Shown here: piece after piece, positions 26,358 to 34,838 of the stretch | How the letters are laid out: every line of letters begins with the position of its first letter | Numbering within the stretch: the stretch's first letter is position 1 | NCBI RefSeq assembly: GCF_014648875.1 | Contig: NZ_BMRY01000010.1 | Location: forward strand, 1 to 64,000 | Origin: Streptomyces parvus | Lineage (GTDB): Bacteria; Actinomycetota; Actinomycetes; Streptomycetales; Streptomycetaceae | DNA: 64,000 nt | Direction of reading: 5' to 3' | The notes under the pieces: generated by a model | Databases searched by the model: none | What the model saw: the letters and a program-made list of their open reading frames with translations, nothing else | Told to the model about the DNA's origin: nothing | Position numbers and translations under genes: made by a program

Positions 26358-26669
26358 TCAGACTCCTGGGTACTCCATGCCCCCCGCGGTGCCGGGTGCG
26401 GTCGGCTCGCTGGTCAGTGGGGCGACGGCGGCGAGCGGCGGCTCGCTCGTGAGAGGTGTGGCATCGGCGAGCGGCGGCTCGCTGGTCAGCGGCGCGGAAT
26501 CGGCGAACGAGGATTCGCCGAGGAGCAGGGAGACATCGGCGAGCGGCGGCCCGCTGATCAGGTGGGCGACGTCGGACAGGGGAAGTTCGCTGGTCAGCGG
26601 CCCGGACGTGGACTGGGTGGGTACCTGTTTGGAGAGGGCGGAGAGCAGAAGCTGCGCAGCTGCGGGCAT
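26358..26669 (-). CDS. 12-residue-repeat protein coupled to malQ
   Basis: A 103-residue protein. After a hydrophobic N-terminus (MPAAAQLLLSALSKQ) it consists of six 12-residue repeats from residue 25 to 90: LTSELPLSDVAH, LISGPPLADVSL, LLGESSFADSAP, LTSEPPLADATP, LTSEPPLAAVAP and a partial LTSEPT. The gene is real by its excellent ribosome site (AGGAGG with 5-base spacing before ATG at 26669) and by the stop codon that abuts the malQ start. I recognise no family; periodic Leu and Pro suggest a regular, perhaps beta-solenoid-like or surface-binding chain. No clear signal-peptide cleavage site is seen. A role linked to alpha-glucan or MalQ is inferred only from coupling. Confidence 0.75.
   Translation of the reverse strand: MPAAAQLLLSALSKQVPTQSTSGPLTSELPLSDVAHLISGPPLADVSLLLGESSFADSAPLTSEPPLADATPLTSEPPLAAVAPLTSEPTAPGTAGGMEYPGV
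26400..26597 (-). repeat. 36-bp coding tandem repeats (12 codons, about 5.5 copies)
   Basis: The DNA behind the 12-residue repeats keeps the 36-bp period over 198 bases, most clearly in the copies at 26418-26489. The nucleotide copies have diverged, while the Leu/Ser/Pro/Ala positions are kept, which fits selection on the protein. Confidence 0.75.
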
Positions 26670-26976
26670 GGTGGCCTCCTGGCCGTGGAGAACAGGACAC
26701 AGCAGACCTACCCAGGCCTCGCCCCGGCAGACGTGGACGTGATGCAGGCGTTATGACAACGAGCACAACGTGCCCTGGGTCACATTCCGTTCCCCCGTAC
26801 GGCAGGTATGAGCCGTTTTCAGCCACTCCCGTCCGTCACACCAGCCCCACAGGGCCCGAGGTGTCACGATTTCCGGCAATTCCGGCAGAACGGCCAAGCG
26901 CATTGACACCCTTGCGCCCGGGTGGTGGGCTCGGAGCCCGCCAGCGGCAGTGGGTACGTACGGAAGGGGACGCGAC
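26670..26976. other. Divergent intergenic region between repeat protein and GH84 gene
   Basis: About 307 bases without a supported gene, lower in GC than its flanks. It holds a good TTGACA (26903-26908) facing the GH84 gene without a clear -10, and a direct repeat TTCCGGCAA/TTCCGGCAG (26872-26889). Promoters for both directions are expected here, but none is certain. Confidence 0.5.
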
Positions 26977-29967
26977 GTGCGGATCGGGCGCAGAAGGCAG
27001 GCGACGGCCGTGGCCGCCGCAGTGATCGGCGGACTCCTCGGTTCCGTCTCCGTCGCTCCGTCGGCGGTGGCCGCCCCCGCCGATCCCGGCCGGCCCGTCA
27101 CCGACACCGCCGACCGTGCCGACAGCGCGCGGACGCCGTCCGTATGGCCCCGCCCGCAGAGCATGAGGACCACCGGGCCCGCCGTGGAACTCGGTTCCGA
27201 GGCCACACTCGTCGCCGCGCCGGACGCCGATCCGTACGCCGTCGAACAGACGCGCTCGCTGCTGCGCTCGGCGGGCGTCCGGACCCTGCACGAGAGCCTG
27301 CCCGGCCGTGGCCCCGTGATCCGGCTCGGCGGCACGGGCGCCGGCGAGGCGCTGCGGGCGCTGCGCGCCCCCGACCGGGCCGATCTGCCGTCGGGCGGCT
27401 ACCGGCTCGCGGTCGGCGAGGCCGCCGGGCGGGCCACCGTCGCACTGGAAGGGCTCGGCGGGGACGGCCTGTTCCACGCCGTCCAGACCCTGCGTCAGCT
27501 GGTCGCCGGCGGATCGGTGGCCGGGGTGACCGTCCGGGACTGGCCGGGAACCGCCGTACGCGGCATGGCCGAGGGGTTCTACGGACAGCCGTGGACCCGC
27601 GACGAGCGGCTCGCCCAGATCTCCTTCATGGGCCGCACCAAGCAGAACCGCTATCTCTACGCGGCGGGCGACGACCCCTACCGGCTGGCGCGCTGGCGCG
27701 AGCCCTACCCCGCGGACCAGCGGGCCGACTTCCGGGCGCTGGCCGAGCGGGCGCGCGCCGAGCACGTCACGCTCGGCTGGGCGCTCTCCCCCGGCCAGGC
27801 GATGTGCATGGCGTCCGACCAGGACGTCAGGGCGCTGACCAAGAAGGTCGACGCGATGTGGGCGCTGGGCATCCGGGTCTTCCAGCTCCAGTTCCAGGAC
27901 GTCAGCTACAGCGAGTGGCACTGCGATCTGGACTCCGAGACCTTCGGCAGCGGCCCGAAGGCGGCGGCCCGCGCCCAGGCCCGGGTGGCGGGCGCCCTCG
28001 ACCGGCATCTGGCGGAGCGGTACCCGGACGCGGCCCCGCTCTCCGTGCTGCCGACGGAGTTCTACCAGGACGGGGCCACCGACTACCGCACCGCGCTGGC
28101 GGCCGAGCTGGACGACCGGGTGCAGGTGGCCTGGACGGGTGTCGGGGTGGTCCCGAAGAAGATCACCGGGGGTGAACTGGCCGGGGCCCGTGCCGCGTTC
28201 CGCCACCCGCTCGTGACGATGGACAACTACCCGGTCAACGACTACGCCCAGGACCGCATCTTCCTCGGCCCGTACACCGGCCGGGATCCGGCGGTGGCGA
28301 GCGGTTCGGCGGCGCTGCTGGCCAACGCCATGGAGCAGCCGTCCGCCTCCCGGATCCCGCTGTTCACCGCCGCCGATTTCGCGTGGAACCCGAAGGGGTA
28401 CGACCCCGCCGCGTCCTGGCGGGCGGCGATCGACGATCTGGCGGGCGGGGACGCGTCCGCCCGGGACGCGCTGCTGGCCCTGGCCGGGAACAGCGCGGGC
28501 TCGGTGCTCGGCGCGGAGGAGTCCGCCTACCTCCAGCCCCTGTTCGACGCCTTCTGGAGCACCCGCGCCGACGCCTCCCGCCGCGACCGGGCGGCGGACA
28601 CGCTGCGGGCGGCGTTCTCCGTGATGCGGCAGGCCCCGGAGCGGCTGAAGACCCCCGCGGAGGGCCGGCTCACCGACGAGGTGCGCCCCTGGACCGAGCA
28701 GCTGGCCCGCTACGGCCGGGCCGGTGAGCTGGCGGTGGACCTGCTCCAGGCCCAGGCCGCCGGGGACGGGGCCGCCGCCTGGCGCATCCAGCTGGCCCTG
28801 GAGCCGCTGCGCGAGGAGATCGGGGCGGGCCGGGCCACGGTCGGCAAGGGGGTGCTGGACCCGTTCCTGGACAAGGCGGCGAAGGTGGCCGCCGGGTGGA
28901 ACGGCACCGACCGCGCCTCGGGCCGGGTCACCAAGGACGCCGACGGTTATACGGTCCGGCTGGACGCGCCCCGCCCGGTGGAGGCCGTCACGGCGCTCGC
29001 CGAACCCGGGCACGCCCTCGCCGACGCGGTCGTGGAGGCCCATGTGCCCGGCGAGGGGTGGCGGCCCCTCGGGCGGCTCTCGCCGAGCGGCTTCACCCAG
29101 ACCGCCGCGAAGGGGCTGCGCGCCGACGCCGTACGGGTCACCGTGCCGGAGGCCGCCCGGAGCGCCCGGCCGCCGTATCTCAGCCCGACGCTGCCCGCCG
29201 CACCCGCTGTCGTGGCGGGGACCCCGCAGGTGCGGGCCCTGGTGCCGTGGTTCGGCGACGAGCCCGCGGCCACGCTCGACCTGAAGCACGGCGAGACCGA
29301 CGCGGAGATCGGCGGCGAACCCCAGCGGGTCGCGGCGCGGCTGGCGGGCCGGCGTCCGGTCGAGGTCAAGGGCAAGCTCACCGCGAAGGCCCCGAAGGGC
29401 ATCGAGGTGCGGGTCCCGAAGCAGACGACCGTGCCACGCGGATCGCGTACGGAGGTGCCCGTCGACATCACCGTCCCGAAGGACACCCCGGCGGGCGAGT
29501 ACGAGGTGCCGCTGACCTTCGGCGGCCAGGAGTCCACGCTGACCGTGCGGGCCTTCCCGCGTACGGGCGGCCCGGATCTGGCGCGTACGGCCAAGGCCTC
29601 CTCGTCCGGCGACGAGACCCCGGACTTCCCCGCGTCGGCGGCCACCGACGGCGATCCGGAGACCCGGTGGTCCTCGCCGGTGGAGGACGGCGCCTGGTGG
29701 CAGACCGAGCTGGAGAAGCCGGTGCGGCTGGGCCAGGTGGTGCTGAGCTGGCAGGACGCGTACGCCTCCCGCTACCGCGTACAGGTCTCCGCCGACGGCC
29801 GCGTCTGGCGCACCGCCGCGACCGTGACGGAGGGCCGGGGCGGGCGCGAATCGGTCCGGATGGACGCGAAGGACACCCGGTTCGTCCGGGTGCAGGGCGA
29901 CCGCCGGGCCACGGAGTACGGCTACTCGCTCTGGTCGGTGGAGGCGTACGCGGTCGCGGACGACTGA
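26977..29967 (+). CDS. Secreted GH84 beta-N-acetylglucosaminidase-like protein with CBM32
   Basis: A 996-residue exported protein. A signal peptide (MRIGRRRQATAVAAAVIGGL to AVA) is followed by a GH20-type N-terminal domain, a GH84 catalytic domain (about 180-480), a helical part, a NEW3-like sandwich near 790-860 and a C-terminal F5/8 type C (CBM32) module ending WSVEAYAVADD. Catalytic-domain landmarks are GMAEGFYGQPWT, PTEFYQDG, VAWTGVGVV and MDNYPVNDY. The usual GH84 Asp-Asp catalytic pair appears as Gln307-Asp308 (QLQFQDVSYSEWHC). The GTG at 26977 follows AAGGGGA; the earlier GTG at 26950 is less likely. Likely substrates are N-acetylglucosaminides or hyaluronan-like glycans outside the cell. 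Confidence 0.88.
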   Translation: MRIGRRRQATAVAAAVIGGLLGSVSVAPSAVAAPADPGRPVTDTADRADSARTPSVWPRPQSMRTTGPAVELGSEATLVAAPDADPYAVEQTRSLLRSAGVRTLHESLPGRGPVIRLGGTGAGEALRALRAPDRADLPSGGYRLAVGEAAGRATVALEGLGGDGLFHAVQTLRQLVAGGSVAGVTVRDWPGTAVRGMAEGFYGQPWTRDERLAQISFMGRTKQNRYLYAAGDDPYRLARWREPYPADQRADFRALAERARAEHVTLGWALSPGQAMCMASDQDVRALTKKVDAMWALGIRVFQLQFQDVSYSEWHCDLDSETFGSGPKAAARAQARVAGALDRHLAERYPDAAPLSVLPTEFYQDGATDYRTALAAELDDRVQVAWTGVGVVPKKITGGELAGARAAFRHPLVTMDNYPVNDYAQDRIFLGPYTGRDPAVASGSAALLANAMEQPSASRIPLFTAADFAWNPKGYDPAASWRAAIDDLAGGDASARDALLALAGNSAGSVLGAEESAYLQPLFDAFWSTRADASRRDRAADTLRAAFSVMRQAPERLKTPAEGRLTDEVRPWTEQLARYGRAGELAVDLLQAQAAGDGAAAWRIQLALEPLREEIGAGRATVGKGVLDPFLDKAAKVAAGWNGTDRASGRVTKDADGYTVRLDAPRPVEAVTALAEPGHALADAVVEAHVPGEGWRPLGRLSPSGFTQTAAKGLRADAVRVTVPEAARSARPPYLSPTLPAAPAVVAGTPQVRALVPWFGDEPAATLDLKHGETDAEIGGEPQRVAARLAGRRPVEVKGKLTAKAPKGIEVRVPKQTTVPRGSRTEVPVDITVPKDTPAGEYEVPLTFGGQESTLTVRAFPRTGGPDLARTAKASSSGDETPDFPASAATDGDPETRWSSPVEDGAWWQTELEKPVRLGQVVLSWQDAYASRYRVQVSADGRVWRTAATVTEGRGGRESVRMDAKDTRFVRVQGDRRATEYGYSLWSVEAYAVADD

Positions 29968-30041
29968 GCCGTACGGGAAAGACCGGGACTGAGCCGTACG
30001 GGGGAGCCGACCGGACGACCGGGGACGACGAAGGCCCGGTC

Positions 30042-30578
30042 TCAGGCGGACACGCCGTCGATCCGGGCCATCACGTCGTCCGCGCCGAACGGTTGCAAAT
30101 ACGGCAGCCAGCGCGGATCGCGGTGCCCGGTACCGATGATCCGCCAGGCCAGGCCGGTCGGCGGGGCGGGCTGATGGCGCAGCCGCCAGCCGAGCTCGGG
30201 CAGATGGCGGTCGGCCTTGACGTGGTTGCAGCGGCGGCAGGCCGCCACCACGTTGTCCCAGGCGTGCTGTCCGCCGCGGCTGCGCGGAATGACGTGGTCG
30301 ACGCTGGTCGCGGCCGCCCCGCAGTACATGCAGCGCCCGCCGTCCCGGGCGAACAGCGCCCGCCGGGTGAGCGGGACGGGGCCCCGGTAGGGCACCCGGA
30401 CGAAGCGCTTGAGCCGGACCACACTGGGTGCGGGCACGGCACGGGTGGCACTGTGCAGAAAGGCGCCGGACTCCTCAAGACAGATGGCCTTGTTCTCGAG
30501 GACGAGGACGAGCGCGCGGCGGAGCGGTACGACGCCGAGCGGCTCGTACGACGCGTTGAGAACCAGGACGTGCGGCAC
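30042..30578 (-). CDS. HNH endonuclease
   Basis: A 178-residue HNH nuclease. The core spans about residues 75-125: LFARDGGRCMYCG (first zinc cysteines), TSVDHVIPRSRGG (catalytic histidine in the DHV-type motif), and WDNVVAACRRCNHVKADRHL with the second cysteine pair and closing N/H positions. Such proteins are single-copy and conserved across actinobacteria; their cellular job is not known. The GTG at 30578 has AGGAGG upstream; longer frames to 30836 lack this. It is divergent from the MscS gene. Confidence 0.9.
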   Translation of the reverse strand: MPHVLVLNASYEPLGVVPLRRALVLVLENKAICLEESGAFLHSATRAVPAPSVVRLKRFVRVPYRGPVPLTRRALFARDGGRCMYCGAAATSVDHVIPRSRGGQHAWDNVVAACRRCNHVKADRHLPELGWRLRHQPAPPTGLAWRIIGTGHRDPRWLPYLQPFGADDVMARIDGVSA

Positions 30579-30892
30579 GGTGGATGCCTCCTTGTACGCC
30601 GGCGGCGCGTGGCTCGCGCCGGGACGATCCGATCTCAGTCTCTCCTCATGCCTGGTCAAAGCGCCACCACGTACGGGTAACGGGCCGGGAGGATTTTTCT
30701 CACCCCGGGCCCCACGCGCCGTTCCGCGGCGGCGAACAGGTGCCTCACCAGGGCGGCCGTCCGCGCTGTGCGATCGGCCACAGCACGGGTGTTCCCGGTG
30801 AGACCCGTCTCTCCTCCCGCGACGGCAAGGATCCACTCCCCCGGCTTCGTTAGTGTTATTGACCAGCCGTCGTCCCCCTGGAGGTCCTCGTC
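30579..30892. other. Divergent intergenic region between HNH and mscS genes
   Basis: A 314-base stretch in which I find no supported gene. It must hold the promoters of both flanking genes. A TTGACC element on the minus strand (30659-30654) could be the -35 of the HNH gene. Near the MscS end an AT-rich TTAGTGTTATTGACC segment (30850-30864) and GGAGG (30880s) precede the GTG start. Confidence 0.5.
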
Positions 30893-31954
30893 GTGTCCCT
30901 GTCCGCCCTCTTGGCCGCAGCCCCGTCTCCCGAGCCGGTCGGCTCGCTGGGCGAAGCCGCCGAACAGGCCGGGAACGCCGCGGGCTGGGTCGAGGAGAAC
31001 TGGTCCACCTGGCTGAGCACCGGGTTGCGCATCCTGCTGATCGTCGCCGTGGCGATCACGCTGCGTTATCTGATCCGACGTGCCCTGACCAACCTGATAG
31101 ACCGGATGAACCGCAGCGCCCAGGCCGTGGAGGGCACGGCGCTCGGCGGGCTGCTGGTGAACGCGGAGCGCAGACGCCAGCGCTCGGAGGCGATCGGCTC
31201 GGTGCTGCGCTCGGTGGCCTCGTTCCTGATCATGGGCACGGCCGCCCTGATGATCCTGGGCGCCTTCAAGATCAACCTGGCGCCACTTCTGGCCTCGGCC
31301 GGTGTCGCGGGTGTGGCGCTCGGCTTCGGCGCCCGCAACCTGGTCACGGACTTCCTCTCCGGCGTCTTCATGATCCTGGAGGACCAGTACGGGGTCGGCG
31401 ACTCGATCGATGCGGGCGTGGCCTCCGGCGAGGTCATCGAGGTGGGGCTGCGCGTCACCAAGCTGCGCGGCGAGAACGGCGCGATCTGGTACGTCCGCAA
31501 CGGCGAGGTGAAGCGGATCGGCAACCTCAGCCAGGGCTGGTCCACGGCCGGGGTCGATGTCACGGTGCGCCCGACCGAGGACCTGGAGCAGGTCCGCAAG
31601 GCGATCACCGCTGCGGCCGAGAGCATGACCAAGCAAGAGCCCTGGTCGGAGCAGCTGTGGGGTCCGGTCGAGGTGCTCGGCCTGGACGAGGTGCTGCTGG
31701 ACTCGATGACGGTGCGGGTGACCGCGAAGACGATGCCGGGCAAGTCGGTCGGCGTGGAGCGGGAGCTGCGCTGGCGCATCAAGCAGGCGCTGGACGACGC
31801 GGGCATCCGGATGGTCGGCACCCTGCCGCTCCAGCCGGACGGCGAGGGCGCCGATCCGACGGCGGGGATGGCCGCCCCTTCCGCCTACGCCTCGGCCGTC
31901 TCCCCTCAGTCGCTGGCGGCGACCCCGATACCTCCGGCGAACCTGAACAAGTAG
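30893..31954 (+). CDS. MscS-family mechanosensitive ion channel
   Basis: A 353-residue small-conductance mechanosensitive channel that opens under membrane tension to release solutes on osmotic downshock. A periplasmic N-terminal part is followed by TM1 (about 43-60), TM2 (about 110-128) and the pore helix TM3 with LASAGVAGVALGFGARNLVTDF, the typical Gly/Ala-packed pore signature. Next come the beta domain (FMILEDQYGVGDSIDAG and TKLRGENGAIWYVRNGE) and the cytoplasmic alpha/beta vestibule. The C-terminal 45 residues are disordered. The GTG at 30893 has a GGAGG site. A terminator follows at 31965. Confidence 0.93.
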   Translation: MSLSALLAAAPSPEPVGSLGEAAEQAGNAAGWVEENWSTWLSTGLRILLIVAVAITLRYLIRRALTNLIDRMNRSAQAVEGTALGGLLVNAERRRQRSEAIGSVLRSVASFLIMGTAALMILGAFKINLAPLLASAGVAGVALGFGARNLVTDFLSGVFMILEDQYGVGDSIDAGVASGEVIEVGLRVTKLRGENGAIWYVRNGEVKRIGNLSQGWSTAGVDVTVRPTEDLEQVRKAITAAAESMTKQEPWSEQLWGPVEVLGLDEVLLDSMTVRVTAKTMPGKSVGVERELRWRIKQALDDAGIRMVGTLPLQPDGEGADPTAGMAAPSAYASAVSPQSLAATPIPPANLNK

Positions 31955-31964
31955 CCCCCTCCTC

Positions 31965-32012
31965 GACGCCCCCGGCCACCCCCTGGACCCCAGGACGGCG
32001 GCCGGGGGTGTC
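31965..32012 (+). terminator. Terminator after mscS
   Basis: GACGCCCCCGGCC (31965-31977) pairs with GGCCGGGGGTGTC (32000-32012), a 13-bp stem with one G-U pair, around a 22-base loop that itself folds (CCTGG-ACC-CCAGG). It lies 10 bases after the mscS stop. Confidence 0.75.
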
Positions 32013-32055
32013 GTCGTGTCAGGTAACGCTTTGATTGCCGGACGGGTGGCACCCA

Positions 32056-32085
32056 TTGACGCCCCGGTGACCAGCGCCCTACCGT
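32056..32085 (+). promoter_or_regulatory. Candidate csnR promoter
   Basis: TTGACG (32056-32061) and TACCGT (32080-32085) are 18 bases apart, a good fit to Streptomyces vegetative promoters. The CsnR-type operator begins 13 bases downstream, near the expected start of transcription. Confidence 0.65.
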
Positions 32086-32098
32086 CCTCCCAAGCGAA

Positions 32099-32113
32099 TA
32101 GGAAACTTTCCTA
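32099..32113. promoter_or_regulatory. CsnR operator
   Basis: TAGGAAA-C-TTTCCTA is a perfect 15-bp palindrome with a single central base. It has the form of the AGGAAA/TTTCCT palindromes described for CsnR in front of chitosanase and csn genes in actinomycetes. Its place, 13 bases after the -10 hexamer and 86 bases before csnR, fits autorepression of the csn genes by CsnR. Confidence 0.75.
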
Positions 32114-32198
32114 ACAGAGTCGCGGCGGACCTCACGGGAGAACGTCGCGGACGGACGTCACGGGACGTGAGTCCCTGACAGAGGGCGGTGCATCCACG

Positions 32199-33431
32199 AT
32201 GGCGGGAACCACTCCGGGCCCACCCGGCGCGTCCGGCACTCCAGGCACCCCGCGCGTCCTGCGGGCCATGAACGACCGGGCCGCCCTCGATCTGCTGCTG
32301 GAGCACGGGCCGCTCTCCCGGACCCGGATCGGCAAGCTGACCGGGCTCTCCAAGCCCACCGCCTCCCAGCTGCTGGCCCGACTGGAGGCGGCGGGGCTCG
32401 TCGTCGCCACCGGCACCAGCGAGGGGCGCCCCGGGCCCAGCGCGCAGCTCTACACGGTGAACCCGCGCGCCGCCCATGTCGCCGGGCTCGACGTGAACGG
32501 GCAGCGCATCGTCGCCGCCGTCGCGGACGTGACCGGGGCGACCGTCGGGCAGTTCGAGCTGGCCACTCCGGGGCGGCGCGCCGACAGCGTGGTGCGGCAG
32601 GTCGCCGACGCGCTGGACGGGGCGGTGAAGGAGGCGGGGCTGACCCGCGCGGACGTCCACCGGATCGTCATCGGCACCCCGGGCGCGTTCGACCCGGGCA
32701 CCGGGCGGCTGCGGTACGCCTCGCACCTGCCCGGCTGGCACTCCCCCACCCTGCTGGACGAGCTGGCCGCGTTCCTGCCGATGCCGGTGGAGTACGAGAA
32801 CGACGTCAACCTCGTCGCCGTCGCCGAGCAGCGCCTCGGCGCGGCCCGCGGCCACGAGGACTTCGTGCTGCTGTGGAACGAGGAGGGCCTCGGCGCCGCC
32901 CTCGTCATCAACGGCCGGCTGCACCGCGGCTTCACCGGCGGCGCGGGCGAGGTCGGCTTCCTGCCGGTGCCCGGCACCCCCCTGGTCCGCCAGGTCGTCA
33001 AGGCCAACAGCGGCGGCTTCCAGGAGCTGGCGGGCGCCCAGGCGGTGCCCCGGCTCGCGAAGGCGCTGGGCATCGACACCCCGCAGCAGCCGTACGCGAA
33101 GGTCGCCGCCGAACTGCTGGCGCGGGCGGCCGACGCGTACGAGGAGGACGAGGCGCTCACCGAGCTGCTGCGCCAGTACGCCCAGCGGCTCGCCACCGGC
33201 CTCGCCTCCGTCACCGCCGTCCTGGACCCCGGGCTGATCGTGCTCTCCGGCAGGGCGGTCGCGGCGGGCGGCGAGATCCTGCGCTCCCTGATCCAGTCCG
33301 AGCTGGCCGAGCTGGCCGCCTCCCGGCCGCGTCTCGTCGTCGGCGAGATCGACCGCACCCCCGTCCTGCGCGGCGCCCTGGAGAGGGCGCTCGCCGACAC
33401 CCGCGACGAAGTGTTCGACACCTCGCGCTGA
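32199..33431 (+). CDS. csnR: ROK-family repressor CsnR
   Basis: A 410-residue ROK repressor. The N-terminal winged HTH (about 20-75) contains LLEHGPLSRTRIGKLTGLSK and SQLLARLEAAGLV. The ROK domain shows GLDVNGQRIVAAVADVTG, GTPGAFDPGTGRLRYASH and ENDVNLVAVAEQRLG. The kinase-type zinc motif CxCGxxGC is missing (GGAGEVGFLPVPG in its place), so this is a regulator, not a sugar kinase. Identification as CsnR rests on the gene order with csnEFGHK and on the palindrome upstream. In S. coelicolor CsnR represses chitosan-oligosaccharide uptake genes and chitosanase until an oligosaccharide-derived inducer releases it. Confidence 0.88.
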   Translation: MAGTTPGPPGASGTPGTPRVLRAMNDRAALDLLLEHGPLSRTRIGKLTGLSKPTASQLLARLEAAGLVVATGTSEGRPGPSAQLYTVNPRAAHVAGLDVNGQRIVAAVADVTGATVGQFELATPGRRADSVVRQVADALDGAVKEAGLTRADVHRIVIGTPGAFDPGTGRLRYASHLPGWHSPTLLDELAAFLPMPVEYENDVNLVAVAEQRLGAARGHEDFVLLWNEEGLGAALVINGRLHRGFTGGAGEVGFLPVPGTPLVRQVVKANSGGFQELAGAQAVPRLAKALGIDTPQQPYAKVAAELLARAADAYEEDEALTELLRQYAQRLATGLASVTAVLDPGLIVLSGRAVAAGGEILRSLIQSELAELAASRPRLVVGEIDRTPVLRGALERALADTRDEVFDTSR

Positions 33432-33499
33432 GCCCGTCCCCTTCTTCCCGTTCGTGCCGTCTGCTTTCTTCCCCGTCCTTGGTCCCTGGGAGTTTCGTC

Positions 33500-34831
33500 A
33501 TGCGCACCAACCGTCTCACCAGCACCGCTGTCGCCGTCGCCGCGATATCGGTGCTCGCCACCGCGTGTACCGGCCAGTCCGAGGCCGGCGCCTCCGACGA
33601 CCCGGACGCGAAGACCACGATCAACTTCTGGCACGGCTGGAGCGCGCCCGCCGAGGTGAAGGCGGTCCAGGACAACATCGACCGGTTCGAGAAGGCCCAC
33701 CCGAACATCACGGTGAAGGTCTCCGGCAACATCAACGACGACAAGCTCAACCAGGCGCTGCGCGCGGGCGGTTCGGACGGGCCGGACGTGGTCTCGTCCT
33801 TCACCACGGCCAACGTCGGCAAGTTCTGCTCGTCGGGCGCCTTCACCGATCTGAAGCCGTTCATCGAGAAGTCGAAGCTGGACCTGGAGAAGACCTTCCC
33901 GAAGGTCCTCCTGGACTACACCCAGTTCGAGGGCAAGCGCTGCGCCCTGCCGCTGCTCACGGACGCCTACGGCCTCTACTACAACAAGGACGCGTTCAAG
34001 AAGGCCGGGATCACCGCGCCGCCGAAGACGATGTCCGAACTGGCCGACGCGGCGAGGAAGCTGACGGTCGAGAAGGGCGACAGCTACCAGCAGCTCGGGT
34101 TCATGCCGAACTTCCACGGCTACGAGACCGTCGTCAGCCACTACATGCCCTCGTGGAACCACGCCTACTTCGACGAGAACGGCAAGTCCAACATCGCCAA
34201 GGACCCGGCGTTCGCCAAGATGTTCACGTACCAGAAGAAGCTGGTGGACAGCCTCGGCGGCTACACCAAGCTGGAGAAGTACCGGGGCACCTTCGGTGAC
34301 GAGTGGGGCGCCAAGCACCCGTTCCACACCGGCCAGGTGGCCATGCAGCTGGACGGCGAGTGGCGGCTCGGGATGGCCGAGGACGCCGGGGCCGACTTCG
34401 AGATCGGGGTCGCGCCGATGCCCGTCGCGGACGACGAGGCGGACAGCTACGGCAAGGGCTACCTCTCCGGCACCATCGTGGGCATCGCCCCGGCCAGCAA
34501 GAAGCAGAGCGCCGCCTGGGAGCTGGTCAAGTTCATGACCACCGACACCGAGGCGGTCGTCAACTTCTCCAACGGCATCCGGAACGTGCCCTCCACCCTG
34601 GAGGCGCTGAAGTCGCCCGACCTGAAGTTCGACCCGCGCTTCAAGACCTTCCTGGACATCGCCCGGCACCCGGAGTCCAGCACCTCCGACGGGGCCGTCA
34701 ACGGGGCCACGTACCAGCTGACCCTCCAGGACTTCGGCTACCAGTACGAGAAGGGTGCGGTGAAGGACCTCCAGGCGGGTCTGGAGAAGACCGCGCGGCA
34801 GATCGACACCGACATCGCCAAGGCCAAGTAG
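33500..34831 (+). CDS. csnE: Sugar ABC transporter substrate-binding lipoprotein CsnE
   Basis: A 443-residue extracellular solute-binding lipoprotein. The signal peptide ends in the lipobox LATA-Cys23, where the lipid anchor is added. The mature part is a family 1 binding protein: INFWHGWSAPAEVKAVQDNI, PDVVSSFTTANVG, LPLLTDAYGLYYNKDAFKKAG and PFHTGQVAMQLDGEW are typical positions. It should capture short chitosan (glucosamine) oligomers and deliver them to CsnF-CsnG. It lies 68 bases after csnR and is followed by the permease gene 7 bases on. Substrate assignment follows the S. coelicolor csn locus. Confidence 0.87.
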   Translation: MRTNRLTSTAVAVAAISVLATACTGQSEAGASDDPDAKTTINFWHGWSAPAEVKAVQDNIDRFEKAHPNITVKVSGNINDDKLNQALRAGGSDGPDVVSSFTTANVGKFCSSGAFTDLKPFIEKSKLDLEKTFPKVLLDYTQFEGKRCALPLLTDAYGLYYNKDAFKKAGITAPPKTMSELADAARKLTVEKGDSYQQLGFMPNFHGYETVVSHYMPSWNHAYFDENGKSNIAKDPAFAKMFTYQKKLVDSLGGYTKLEKYRGTFGDEWGAKHPFHTGQVAMQLDGEWRLGMAEDAGADFEIGVAPMPVADDEADSYGKGYLSGTIVGIAPASKKQSAAWELVKFMTTDTEAVVNFSNGIRNVPSTLEALKSPDLKFDPRFKTFLDIARHPESSTSDGAVNGATYQLTLQDFGYQYEKGAVKDLQAGLEKTARQIDTDIAKAK

Positions 34832-34838
34832 CCCGACG

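Noticed and set aside
26317..26742. Plus-strand frame (141 codons) with Ser/Gly repeats opposite the 12-residue-repeat gene
   Set aside because: The repeats are visible in both strands, but only the minus frame has an AGGAGG ribosome site and a stop that abuts malQ.
30409..30801. Plus-strand open frame between the HNH and mscS genes
   Set aside because: It overlaps the HNH coding region, has no ribosome site, and its translation is without similarity to anything I know.
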